Shown piece after piece: positions 10,399 through 21,447 of a stretch of DNA of 64,000 nt. A program made the translations under genes and the position numbers. Below the pieces are notes generated by a model. That model made no database searches. It had not been told where the DNA came from and was given only the letters and a program-made list of their open reading frames with translations. The DNA is from Saturnia japonica. Taxonomy: Eukaryota; Arthropoda; Insecta; Lepidoptera; Saturniidae. The stretch's first letter is position 1, and every line of letters begins with the position of its first letter. The DNA is taken from NCBI GenBank assembly GCA_033032175.1, contig CM065331.1, positions 8,370,370 to 8,434,369 on the forward strand. The letters are read 5' to 3'.

Positions 10399-11340
10399 TA
10401 ATCCTTAGGCCATTTACACATTTGTGACAAAAAATAATTGTGTGTATATATGTAAGCTCGTTAGAAGCTATATTTCTGCTTGTGTGCTAACAACAACAGG
10501 ATGAACTTAGCCATAGTATGAAAGGTGACTTGACCGAGAGTGTTCTTAGGTATGATTCAAGGAAATCGCTTTTTTCAAGTTGATGAATGGATGAAAACAT
10601 CTTCCACAGTCGTCACTTTGCAGTGTTACAAAAAAAAACATTTTCCCTGAAAAATAAAATTGATTAGTCGCGATTTTTCGTTATTAAAGTCCTTATAAAT
10701 GCTTGATTTTTAAATATCGCGTTAAGTAAAATATTGTTATACCCGTGGGTAGTGAAAATGCCGTTTGAATTTACGTAAATAATATATTTGTACTCGGTGA
10801 AGTAAAAAGTTAAACAAAATTACTATACTTTTAGTTCACTATACTGTGGTCCTCTTGCAGATTTCTTTGTTTTTATCGGTTTTTGTTTCTACTTGGTCGT
10901 CCAAAACAGAACTGTCCTGGGTCGGAACATGGCTCGCTTATATAATACCAAAATAAATGGAAATGCCTTAAAGATACGTCATCGTTTAACAAGGGGAAGT
11001 GTTCTATTTTTAGACCATTCTTTGTTGGATTGCCTATTCGGAGCGATAAGCCATGAATGTGTGTGTAAATGCAATGTATTTTCGAACCTAAAAATACACA
11101 CTCGGATGTTTCGAGTTGATTCTAGACATTTCCAGACATTTCGAGAATAATGTTTTTTTTTTCTATTTTTACCCAAGTCGTGAATAATATTTGCCTATGA
11201 GCGTGCAATATAATATGAACATATAAACTTTTAATGTTTATAGTTGTTAAGAAATATATGTTATGTATCATGACAATTTGGTGTTTTTTATTTCCCTTGT
11301 AATATATTTTGAAATTACTTCATTCCTTTGTCATTTATTT
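10399..11340 (+). other. probable 3' untranslated region of AP-3 sigma
   Basis: Non-coding sequence follows the distal TAG. A first AATAAA lies at 10653-10658, and more AT-rich, T-rich sequence follows to about 11340. I see no separate gene. The true cleavage site needs transcript data. Confidence 0.45.
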
Positions 11341-12440
11341 TAAAACTAATATAATCAGATGGGTTTGCTTAAAAATTTGTTTTAAGCGCCATTAGATTGA
11401 TGCAGTAAATTTTAATTTTCAAAAAGAAAACTGACCTACGTTATGATACGTGATACTGGCACCCAGATATTACAGTTTGGTTCGGGAATTAAGTATCTAT
11501 GTTAGGTATGTTTGTAGGGTTAAATGAGTTGTTTAGATATTAAGAGGGTTCAAAAACAGTTGGGTTTTTAAATTTTCTGTAATAAAAATTGGCAGTACTA
11601 TCTACAAGTGCCTAGCACATTTCAAAAAAAAGTCAATCTAGATCATAGATGTAGTTTAAATAATTTAGATATCTTTAAAAGCGCCATCTTTACTTTGTGT
11701 CTTACACTTATTCCGGTTTTTTTAAGGGTGGATTTTAGATTATGAAAAAGCGACATCTATCAAATATATGTTGTAGCGTGTTAAAAGAATGTTATGCAAA
11801 ACTAGCACCATTTCCAAATGGTTGTAGATTCAGATATTTGAAAAACAATATATCATTACCCGTTAGATGGCAGTAGACAACACTTATTTTAACGCAATCT
11901 ATTAATATTGTAATTTAAAATTATGAAATAGATTAATTTTCCTATTCGATACTAGATGGCGCTATTTTATAAATATCACTATTTTATTTTTCTACGTTGA
12001 TAACAAGTGGCAAAATAGTTGACCCGGTTGTACGATGTATCTCGTGTGACGTGTATATTCCACTAGTACTTTGTCCACGGGTTTCGCTCGCTTCCTATTT
12101 GAATTATGTCCTATTTTTTTGGACTTCACGACGTTAAGTCGATGTAAGTCTACTAACGTTTGGTTCGTAGGCATTAAAAAATATTTCAATCTTCATAGAT
12201 CTATCTTCAAAACTTATACATTTTCATGCAACTTTTATACTTTTTTTCACTACCTGAGGGATGAATTTCAAAAACCCTTCCTTAGTACTCATTTACAGTG
12301 TAAAAGAAAACCGCATGCAAATTTTCACAATCCTAGCCCCTAGACCCCCCTAGTTTGGGCTGTACGTTGTACCTACTATTGTAAACCAATGTCAGTCAGT
12401 CAGTTTATCTTTTTAGGTATATATAAATAGATAATTCAGT
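11341..12440. other. non-coding region with repeated agatggc-type motifs
   Basis: There is no exon here. Between 11681 and 11965 the words gcgccatct, cgacatct, ttagatggcagtag and actagatggcgcta occur, in both orientations. They may be parts of an old repeat or protein-binding sites. See the finding. Confidence 0.4.
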
Positions 12441-12442
12441 AA

Positions 12443-12933
12443 TCTATACAATTAATTAAATTGAAGTGTCTGTTTGTAATGTCAAAATAACAGTTTTTTA
12501 CTAAATGCATATAAAAGTATATACGACACCTATAACAAAAAGCCCATTTTAAAAAAAAATTGTCTGTCTGGTTGTTCCGAGTAATCTCCGAAACGGTTGG
12601 ACCGATTTTGACGGAACTTTCACTGATAGATAGCTGATGGTATAGGGAGTAACTTAGACTACTTTTATTTTAGAAAAAGAAATATAAAAAACTGGTCATG
12701 GTGAAACAATTCGGGCGCTTTAATGGCTTATGCTGAGTAAATCATAAGAGATATAGCAAATTAATGTACTACATAATTATAGGCATTAAAAAGATCTATA
12801 AAAAAGTCAGAGAGAGTATATATCTATTTGTAAGGTATACCCACAATAAGCATTTTTGTCTTTAAAATAGCCGGGAGCGCGGGAGCAAGATTCGCGCGGT
12901 AGTTAACGTGAGAGAAGCCACGGGCACAGCTAG
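12443..12933 (+). mobile_element. Helitron-like element, family D copy 2
   Basis: Starts TCTATACAATTAATTAAATT after an A and ends ACAGCTAG before a T, the terminal signature of Helitrons, with no target duplication. The interior shares 'aaacggttggaccgatttt' and 'cactgatagatagctgatg' with the other D copies. It is 491 bp with no transposase frame. A short GCGCG/CGCGC inverted pair lies near the 3' end. Confidence 0.7.
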
Positions 12934-12989
12934 TATATAATATAATGCAATAATAGATCCATATTAATAACTTATAATTTCATGAATGT

Positions 12990-13080
12990 AGAGAAAGAGA
13001 GAGAGTCACCTCCAGGCATCTCTGTCATTCAACATAACGATTCACCCTATAATATCCCTTTGATAGTAGAACCTGCTTGA
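12990..13080 (-). repeat. family F fragment, minus strand
   Basis: The complement reads like the start of family F (gtggatcattatgtgaat..gatgtctggaagtgac) seen at 23120 and 30005. A second minus-strand fragment is at 14270-14405, flanking the LINE and SINE pieces between them. Confidence 0.45.
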
Positions 13081-13369
13081 AAATTAGTAATGTGCTTTGG
13101 GCTCTTATTGAACCTAACAACACTATTACCTAAAAAAACCTTTATTAGTCTTACTAAGTCTAAAACACGGTACAACCAATTTATGTTTATTTCTAGTATT
13201 CACGTTATGTTGGTCTTAACAAAATGTACTTAGTAAACGTTTTTACGAACATATTATATTACATTAAGTTATCAAGGATATATTGGGTAGGCAAAAACTA
13301 TAAATTCCTGGAACTTGTTCTTTAGTGGTTCGCGGGGTCTCATAATGTATTTTCCCGAACTGCCCGCTT

Positions 13370-13780
13370 TTACCTAGGTATCATATATAATATGGTATTT
13401 ACCTCAGCTGCTGAACCCCACAACAAAATACCGTAAGACATTAAGCTATGAAAGTAAGCGAAGTAGACTAACCTAGCGGTGATAATATCTGTTAACTGGC
13501 GAATTTTGCGTACTGCGAATGCAGCAGAACTTAATCTTCCCACCAAAGTTTTAATATGCGGACCCCACTGTAATTTTGAATCAAGAGTAATGCCCAAGAA
13601 GACAGTACCATCAACTAAGCCTAACTAAATTCCCTTCTATCTTGATACTACTATCAACACGCCGAACATTGGGCAAGGCAAATCTCATTCAATTAGTTTT
13701 GTTTGCATTCAGAAGTAAATTATTTAGAGCAAACCATTCAGATATTTTAATTAAACTATTATTTAATATTCTAACCTCTG
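13370..13780 (-). pseudogene. non-LTR retrotransposon ORF2 fragment (minus strand)
   Basis: Minus-strand frames give LNNSLIKISEWFALNNLLLN (about 13770-13700), then RFALPNVRRVDSSIKIEGN, and MGITLDSKLQWGPHIKTLVG followed by LVYFAYFHSLMSYGILLWG (about 13597-13400). This is the C-terminal side of a LINE reverse transcriptase (GITLDxKLxWxPH and SYGILLWG motifs). Frameshifts and stops separate the pieces, so it is dead. The 13780-13960 part is of different, unrecognised origin. Confidence 0.8.
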
Positions 13781-13989
13781 GATATATTCGCGGAAGAAAA
13801 CTCCTTTGAAACGGACTGTCGGCGACCGTTTTGGTTTCAAGGTGTGAGGATGAATTCCTAACCGATCGATGGATGGTTGGATGAGGGATGCCGATGGATA
13901 CCTCGTTGGCTCGTTCGATGGGCAATTTTCCTATCTTTGGAATTTGGAATTTCTGCAAAATAAACTGCTTCGGCTGCTAGCCCAATTTG

Positions 13990-14225
13990 CTCAGTGGTAG
14001 CGTCCTACATTTTGAGCTTAGTTTCATCAGAACTAAACCTAGCGGGACTGGCATTCTCAAGCAGCTATCGGAACACATCTATAAGTGCTTGGTGATAATC
14101 CATCTTGAGGTTTACACCTGGTCAGGCGAGCATTAGAAAAGTCCTATCACTAGGCTATGGTTTCATCACGATGTTTTTCCTTCACCGGGCGCTCAGGCTC
14201 ACAATACTAAGCCATGATTGCTTTA
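13990..14225 (-). repeat. family C tRNA-derived SINE, minus strand
   Basis: The complement carries the family C landmarks in order: 'gatggcttagtattg', 'gcgcccggtgaa', 'catcgtgatgaaaccatagc', and the distal 'gttccgatagctgcttgaga'. The 5' tRNA-like head is partly lost. Confidence 0.55.
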
Positions 14226-14269
14226 ATATCTGAGTAAATAATAATCATAATATATCATTTTAGTAGATT

Positions 14270-14405
14270 TTCATACATAGAGGGAATCACTCCCAGACAT
14301 CACTATCATTCACATAATGATCCACCATATAATATAACCATTTAAAAGTAAAACCTGCTTGACATGGTCCTCGAACTAATTGCCCGGCAAACCGGTAATG
14401 TGCTT
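14270..14405 (-). repeat. family F fragment, minus strand
   Basis: The complement again matches the first part of family F (gtggatcattatgtgaatgatagtgatgtctgggagtgattc-like). It closely resembles the copy at 12990-13080. Confidence 0.4.
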
Positions 14406-14529
14406 AGCAATTTTTACTAGAATCTAACACTATTACATATTACCTAGAAACTTTTATTAGTTTAAAACTCTATAACATGAGATGAGTTTTTTGTGCTTAT
14501 TTCTAGTATCAGTATCATCAATACATAGA

Positions 14530-15258
14530 ATATATAAAAGAAAGTCGCTATTCGCGTCTGTCTGTTTGTCCGCTTACTTCTTCTAAACTACGCAACATAT
14601 ATTGACATGTGCGGTTCTCACTGTCGTTTTGAGATTTTTTTAATGAGGTTTTATATACAATACATTTCAATTCAATGTTTTGTAATCGAGTCGTCAATAA
14701 ATAGATTTTCGGGCGTTTACATGGCTTACACTAACTAAACATTAAAAGATACATAAAAATAATGTAATAAAGGATTGTAGTTTTTCAAAAAGCCTAGAGA
14801 AAAGTCCGCGATGGCATATGTTTATCTTCTAAGGTGGACTCACATTAACCATTTTTATCTTCAACATAAAATAATTTGGTTATTTGTGAAGCTGTTTTCT
14901 CTAATTCAGGTTTTATCATTATCCAATTAAATAAGTAAGTTAACTTGGGCATTAAATGTAGATAGACTAAAATGTCCCTTTACATTATATCATTTAAAAC
15001 TTTAAATGAATACCGTAGAAGATATCAAGGATTTAAAATGATGCACAACCAAAGAAATCACTCGCAGCGAAACGGTAAGCTGGCACTCCGCCCTTATCAT
15101 AAATTCGGCGTCGCGAGGTAAGCGTATTTTTCGTAACTATGAAGTTATAAAAGTTATAAAATATCAATACTAAAGCGATAAAATCTACATCGTGCTTTTT
15201 TAAACATAAAATACACCACTGTAAATTGCATCCGTGCGAATCTGAGGCGGGTCGCTAG
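14530..15258 (+). mobile_element. Helitron-like element, different family, degraded
   Basis: Begins around 'atatataaaagaaagtcgct' with 'gtctgtctgtttgtccgctt', a typical lepidopteran element start, and ends GGCGGGTCGCTAG before T at 15259. No frame of interest. The 5' boundary is uncertain. Confidence 0.4.
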
Positions 15259-15954
15259 TTATCTAATTTTCATGTATATTGTATTATGTAACTCAATTTA
15301 TTTAATAGTATAGACATGGTCCTCCAAGCCTAATATTTGATAGTTAGAAATTGGTGTTGTCCTCGCATAAAGAAAAGAACTGTGTGCATAGTATGCGCCA
15401 AAGTGCGAAATCTTATTTTGTAGAGTAAAATATGAAAAACACGAAAATAATAATGTATTGTGATATTGAAAATATCGTTTTATAATACGAATACAAGCGG
15501 ATTTGTTTTCTTTTGCAAATAACTTAACCTCTTTTTAAGTAAATAGCAACCCATGATTATTAACAATTATTGGTCAGTTTATTTTGTAGTGGCGAATCTT
15601 GTGGTTTTCGCCGACAGATGTCACTTCCGGTGGTCAACGCAAATGATATTTTGTGTAGAATGACAAGAAGAGGTTTTTTTTTTTCGCTTTTAACAAGCTT
15701 TTTATTCAAACTAGGTCAGTGAAACTCAGGATGTTAAGTTTTGGATTTTTTTGAGTCGTAATGTGGTACCTATATAATCACACTATATCCGCTTGGGGTT
15801 AAGTTGAAAAGCTGTATTCTTCTCGGATTTTGTATTTTGAATTTTAATACTATAGGTATACAAGCATAACAATACCTACGATTGATAATATATTTCATAA
15901 TTATGTCTTTTATAAGGTTTAATGAACAGATGCTGAAAGTTAAAGTCATAGATT
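15259..15954. other. no recognisable feature
   Basis: AT-rich sequence with no exon, element end or RNA gene that I can support. Confidence 0.4.
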
Positions 15955-16190
15955 TGTTTTTAACTGACTTCAACAAAAGACGGGAGGTTACAAATGTAGA
16001 TTTTTTTTTTAAAGGATGTTCAGCCTTAACTTCTTTGTTTATGCACCGATTTGGACGATTCTTTTTTTGTTGGATAGGGGATAATACCTCAAGGGAGGTT
16101 CTATTTTAATTTCATTGCTATTAGATCTTCCACTTCGAAGATACGGGAAATCTTCTAAATCATTGAAGTCAGTTTCTTTTTTGCTTAAAA
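15955..16190 (+). repeat. family A repeat
   Basis: Carries 'ttaactgacttcaacaaaag', 'tgcaccgatttggacgattc', 'ataatacctcaagggaggtt' and 'cttcgaagatacgg', aligning with the other four A copies. Confidence 0.6.
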
Positions 16191-16261
16191 ATGTGTGAAT
16201 ATAATTATTAAATTTAGCATTGATTAATTTTTATTTCCTATAAGTGATAGGCATGAAGTAA

Positions 16262-16505
16262 TGATGGCTCAGTTGTAGCGTGTACGGACGTCACGTCGAA
16301 CGACATGAGTTTGGATCCCTGAAATTAGCCTGAACTATCGGTGAACGAAAACATCTTGTAAAACCATAGCATGTTGGTAAGTTATTTTTAAATACTCGCC
16401 TAGCTTTGATCCTCAAGTCGAAGATCTGTTGCCAAGCACCTATAGTTGTACTTGATAACCAGTGCCTCTACGCTAAGCGTGTTATGTACCATTTTTAGTA
16501 CAATC
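16262..16505 (+). repeat. family C tRNA-derived SINE
   Basis: Has the tRNA-like head 'gatggctcagttgtagcgtg' and a B-box-like 'gagtttggatccctg'. The conserved body follows (gaacgaaaacatcttgt, then 'aagcacctatagttgtactt' and 'acgctaagcgtgtta'). Eight further C copies or parts are in this window. Confidence 0.6.
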
Positions 16506-16539
16506 TAATGAGAATATAAAGTTTAAATATTCGTATAGA

Positions 16540-16925
16540 TTGCTAGGGGTGTTCCGCGGCTCCGCACGCGTTTGCTACGCAGTAATTATTTAAATCCCGT
16601 ACATTTCATTTTTACTCATATTAATGTCAATTCATATAGATAATCCAACAATTGAAAAATGACATATTATACTTACTTCTCATTTACAAAATTTCATCAA
16701 AATGTGTTGAGAATTAATGGAAAAGTATTTTTTGGAAATATTTTTCCTATTCATTATATCTAAAAATATTATTAAAATTCCTATAGCCATAAGCTTCTCG
16801 TGTACAAAATTTCATAACGATCGGTCAAGCCCCACTGCAACCCTTTTGAGTTATATCCGGACCTACAAACTGACGGAGTAATTTTTTTCTTAGTTATTTT
16901 CGTGGTCGTTTCTTAATATAGGATG
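16540..16925 (-). repeat. unclassified element, probably Helitron-like, minus strand
   Basis: Opens with 'ttgctaggggtgttccgcgg'; the complement would end in ...CCGCGGAACACCCCTAG, resembling the CTAG ends of the other elements. The other side contains 'atccggacctacaaactgac'. No frame. Confidence 0.35.
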
Positions 16926-17800
16926 TAGTAGAAAGGAAAAAATCACATGTAAAGGCAGAACTACAAATTTATTTATATATAATAGGACAATAGTTTTATG
17001 TAACACTAAGGTCTAATTTTTTTTTGCAAATTTTGCCAATAGTTAAAATTAAATTAACTTATGATTTTATAATATGTAAGTTAAAGGTAGGTAATATTTT
17101 AGATTTAATTTACATTAAAATGTAGACTTCAAATTAATTTCAATATTGTTTCCGTCAATTTTTGATTGAAGCAAGAATTGATCCATCAATTGAACACAGA
17201 AAAAAATACTTTTGTTACGTTTTGTCGATCGCGACCAGGGGGCGCGACCACCCACGCATGAAAACAGCCGCTGTAACCTTCTCAGGTGATATATTACTGG
17301 AACAGGTAAATATCTATTGATAATTATAAAACCGCCGCCGATACAAAGTCACCGCCGGCAATAAATCCGCCATTGTGATCGCCCGCAGGGAAATGTCAAA
17401 ACATTGAGACCGTTACACTTTTGAAAGTGACTTGGATTTTTTCTAGCGTGCTTATACATTAACTATTTTCACGGAATATCTTTACTGGGGTCGGTAGATA
17501 ATATTCTGAAGCAGTGACAAATAAACCTTCACAAATTATCTGAAGAAAAACAGTAAGTAGGTCTATCTATTGGACCTATATATTTTTCTTTATACAAGCG
17601 CGGCAGAATGTGTGCATAATACCTGATACCCTATCCAAAATTCTAGGTCCTTTTTCACTTTCAGCTCCAAATTTAAATCATTCCTTCTTTTACAGCAAAT
17701 ACCTATAATTATTTGGTATATTATACATATTTCTTATTCAGTACATAGAATTTCAATTTCATATTTTGCCTTAACTAAACTATGTAATCGTAATACTATT
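16926..17800. other. no recognisable gene
   Basis: AT-rich DNA. A GC-richer patch at 17225-17310 (gatcgcgaccagggggcgcg) resembles 'gtcgcgacca' words seen near 30610, 30730 and 37120, probably from a common old repeat. Confidence 0.35.
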
Positions 17801-18050
17801 TTATAACATATCTGAGTTTAATATCTCCGATTATTACATATTTGTACTAAGTAATAACTATCTTTAACTTAAGACATATATCTGCTACCCTCTTATCTAT
17901 TCAAACCATAGGATATGGATATATATTATGTAGATACGAAAATCTATCCATTGATAGGTTAGTGAAAAAAGTAAGGATAGAAGGTTATATTTGTCTATCT
18001 ATAGTAACTGGAACAACGGATAGATAGGCTATTGAAAACGTCTTAAGTGA
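17800..18050 (+). repeat. family N repeat (MITE-like), copy 1
   Basis: Matches 54005-54180 over 'ataacatatctgagttta', 'ttatgtagatacgaaaa' and 'atccattgataggttagtga'. In this copy a related 'gatagataggctattgaaaa' follows, suggesting internal inverted or repeated structure. Non-coding. Confidence 0.45.
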
Positions 18051-18330
18051 GCAATTATTGTAGTAAGTATGAAATTGGTTTCTCGGAAACGGTTCCAACG
18101 TTTTGGATGAAACTATGTATTTAGATAATGTTTTACATTCCAAGTTACCTAGATAGGCGTTTATCTTTTCTTTTTACACAGTAGGTATTCCTAGCATACA
18201 TACATACACGCTGCGAACGCATAACTTTCTGGGTATCGAGTGAAAATCTGCGATGGAGGACTCACTTCTTTCAGCCGATTTGCTATAAATATACACATAT
18301 CAAACTCAAATTCTTCTTGCATTACTTCCT

Positions 18331-18540
18331 CATTAGCTTATTGGTCGCAAGTGCGGCTGCGATGCTCAAGGTCCTGGGTTCAATTCCCAGGTCGAGCAAA
18401 GTGTTTTATTCGGTTTTTCTATGAAATTCTCAGTAGCAGTTCGGAGTTTGGCTTCGTGCCTTATTAATAGCAATAGGCTTGCCCCCTATTACATGGGACC
18501 CAAAAACATACCCGACGAACTGAATGTGGATCTCTTCCAG
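18331..18540 (+). repeat. family B tRNA-derived SINE, copy 1
   Basis: The tRNA-like head includes a perfect T-arm (ctggg ttcaatt cccag) and is followed by 'tctatgaaattctcagtagc', 'gtgccttattaatagcaata' and 'ttacatgggacccaaaaaca'. The acceptor stem does not close, so it is a SINE and not a tRNA gene. Confidence 0.75.
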
Positions 18541-18551
18541 TTTTCTTGACC

Positions 18552-18905
18552 ACTGGAGTCACCTTCCTGCTCCATAAGACCGGTAGTACCATGGATGCTA
18601 AAAATTATCGACCCATTACATGCTTACCCACCATCTATAAGCTCCTTACATCCATTCTGGTACCAAAAATATCAGAGCACATTGATGCATAACAATACTT
18701 TGGCCACCACTCAAAATGGATGCAAGACAGGATCTCGTGGTACTAAGGAACTTCTCCTCATAAATATGACCGTTAATCAACAGGTCCGCTGAAACAGAAG
18801 GAATCTTTTTCCGCCTGGATTGATTATAAGAAGGCATATGATTCGGTACCACATTCATGGCTGAGGCGGGTGCTGGAGTTGTATTATATTGGTGGCTACT
18901 TCAAA
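18552..18905 (+). pseudogene. non-LTR retrotransposon reverse transcriptase fragment
   Basis: Frames give TGVTFLLHKTGSTMDAKNYR then PITCLPTIYKLLTSILVPKI, next QNGCKTGSRGTKELLLINMT, next KESFSAWIDYKKAYDSVPHS. These are reverse transcriptase blocks, including the motif-A aspartate (IDYKKAYD). Two frame changes and a TAA break it. It directly abuts the family B SINE body. It may be the same LINE whose tail sits in AP-3 sigma intron 2 (inference). Confidence 0.8.
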
Positions 18906-19429
18906 TATTGCTGGCACAAGGAATAACAAGTTGGCACAAGTTATTTCAGTTTTGTTACGCCAAATAACTAAAAAGTATACTTACACATAGTGCGCATATA
19001 TGTACACACACACACACATGTTTTTTATTATCATAACAAGTTATTAACATAGAACTAAGTCATCAACGCTCGAACCTCTTCCACATGTAAAAAAAAACTC
19101 CATAAATTTCTCTAGCATAATGATCACGGCGTGCATTTATCAAATAATATGGTTCGTGAAAGAAAAAAAAGAACTCGAACGAAGCAATAATAAAAATCAT
19201 AGATAATATAGAGTCATCCAGACCATAGATTATATGAAGTCATCCCGCGGCCACAGATTATTATTTTTTTCTTTATAAGTTCAACATGGCCGCTTTAGTT
19301 TTATGTAGGGTGTTTGTAGTTTATGAAAAATAATAAACACGCAAATTATTCTTGTGAAAACGTGCATCATCAGAAAACGACTGGATCAATTTGAATGTAG
19401 TTGTCATATTAATATAGAAGTCTTGTGTA

Positions 19430-19560
19430 CCTGATGGTAACCTTAGTACAATACAAAAACAACGCTGACAGCCGAGAGGTCGGGAATCCATCACTGGTTG
19501 TCACTGTCATGCTGGTCTGCAAGCTTCTCTGCAGTTTGATATTAGTTGTGGACGATCATG
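19430..19560 (-). repeat. family G (LINE 3' tail), minus strand
   Basis: The sequence 'acaacgctgacagccgagag' followed by 'tgtcatgctggtctgcaagc' is the complement of the LINE 3' tail words seen at 24585, 37190, 39170 and 55820 (gcaagcatgacagcggcgac..ctctcggtggtcgccgttg). Confidence 0.45.
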
Positions 19561-19644
19561 AATAATTTACAATGATATAACCTAGACATTTACTTACAAG
19601 TGACTACTAATTTTCATAATCGAATATCATTACTAATTAATTAA

Positions 19645-19875
19645 TTAAAGCCTAGAGTCCTAAGCGTGACTGCTCTATGCACGAGGTCCTGAATTCGATT
19701 CCCAGGTCCAGTAAACTGTTATTGTATATTTTTTAATGAAATTCTCAGTAGCAACTAGAAGTTTGACTCTGTGCCCGATTAATGGCAATAGGCACACTCC
19801 CTATTACATGGGACCTAAAAACATACGCGGCGAACTGTAGGTGTAAGTACATTATTAGTATACCTCTGCCTAAAC
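19645..19875 (+). repeat. family B tRNA-derived SINE, copy 2
   Basis: Head with B box 'aattcgattcccagg', then 'atgaaattctcagtagcaac', 'cccgattaatggcaataggc' and 'attacatgggacctaaaaac', ending near 'acctctgcctaaacccttcgg'-like sequence. More diverged in the tRNA part than copies 3 and 4. Confidence 0.7.
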
Positions 19876-20344
19876 CCTTCGGGAAAACAGGCCTCGTGCG
19901 TTCCTTATGAGTATAACGTATATGAGCACTAAGTTTTAGCGGAAGTGAGGAACAGAGTGTAAAGATCCTCATCCGCCATAGAAAATGGAGGTTCCTCCGA
20001 CCAGATGGGTGACATGTCTGATTGGCAGATTCCCAACGGTTGTTGTCGGGTCTTGTATATATAGTCAATTGTAGGCTTAATTTTAATATCGCGATGTAGG
20101 ATAGTTCGTATGTGGCTAGATAGATGTCGCTATGTAGGATGCGTCAGTTGTGGCGAGAGATGACGAAGATATTTTTTCGGGAGTTATCGTAACCAACCCG
20201 TAAAAAATCCGTACGTAAAACAGTATTTTTTGAATTAGCAAAATAAAATTGTGTTTTACGAAATATGAGATAGATTATTTGACTATTATCGTATAAGTGC
20301 CAATTAGTTGTGGTAGAGACAGTTTAAGAGCAAAGAATTGCTTG

Positions 20345-20470
20345 ACTTTTATGTGCCATTTTTTTTTTTTTTTAGATCTGACTACTGTTAGCCTAGGGGC
20401 CCTAAAGCCGCTGCGGCTTTGACAGCTTCACCGGACTTGGGTCGACGTGCCGAGAGTAGAGCACAACTTT
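20345..20470 (+). repeat. family H repeat (5' part)
   Basis: Starts after a T tract with 'agatctgactactgttagcc', then 'gcggctttgacagcttcacc' and 'ggacttgggtcgacg'. It aligns with the starts at 28228, 54205, 56040 and, reversed, 55200-55285. Confidence 0.5.
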
Positions 20471-21274
20471 ATACTGCGGTATGAAGCGTGCAATTTGAAA
20501 GTAAAACTATAAATTTAAAATCCCGGCTTTTACCAAAATCATACACACATTAATGGTTTTGGGTATATAAAAAAAGAAGGAAATGGATGTAGGTAATTAT
20601 TTCACTGACGGCGATAGTAAATTATGTGTTTCTATGAGAAATATAGAGGTGGGTGTGTCCAGTTTATGAAGATCCTTCTTCGATTCCCAAGGGTAGGTTT
20701 TATGATGCCGTTTTAAATTTAAATTTTAAACGTAAGTAATTAAAAAGTATTTATGCATAGGTAGGTATAAACTTTTTTTTTTTGCTATAATTTATAGGTA
20801 TTTTTTGTTTAATATATTACAAAATCCAAGACATTGTTTGTTTGTTTGAAAGCGTTAATTTTTGGAACTAACAATTATATTTGGAAAATTCTTTTTGCAC
20901 TCTATATCCTATTTATTGAGAAAGGTATATAAAGCTATAGAAGCTAAATAGAGAGAGAGGGGAGAAAGCTATATAACTTCAAGCTAGAATCCCAGGAAGC
21001 CGAGCGGTAAGCATGGACGTTATGCAATGTAGCGAGTTGTAGGCAAGCACGGAATGTGATAACAACGGTAGAACATGGATGCGTTGGCAGCGCGGTGAAC
21101 AGTTGCACACCTGACTTATGTGATCACAATGCTAAGTCTAGATTAAGAAAATTCTCTTTTGGTAATATGCAAGTTAATACAAAGAAAGGATATGGACAAT
21201 TTAAATACTAGAAATAAATATAAAATACTATGTACAAATATATACAATCTTTTATATTTAATAAGTTTAAATAT
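20471..21274. other. no recognisable gene
   Basis: AT-rich non-coding DNA with short purine-rich tracts (e.g. 'agagagagaggggagaaag' near 20950). I could not assign it to an element. Confidence 0.35.
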
Positions 21275-21445
21275 ATACATATTGTTTGTTTATGAACCGA
21301 TTTAGATTATTATTTTTTATTAAAAAGAGGATACCTCAAGGGTGGTTCCATTTTAATTTCATTGGCATCGGACCTTCAACTTTGAAGATACACCAGAAAA
21401 TTCTTAAAATCATTAAATTGGTTTTCTTTCTTTGTTAGGTCTTTG
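21275..21445 (+). repeat. family A repeat, interrupted at its end by the mariner element
   Basis: Shows 'tttatgaaccgatttagat', 'aggatacctcaagggtggtt', 'aatttcattggcatcggacc' and 'ttgaagatacaccag'. The Tc1/mariner element inserted at the TA at 21446-21447, about where the A repeat normally ends. Confidence 0.6.
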
Positions 21446-21447
21446 TA

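Noticed and set aside
10893..11176. Overlapping ORFs after AP-3 sigma as a second gene
   Set aside because: Both strands are open over the same short stretch, there are no motifs, and the location fits the 3' untranslated region.
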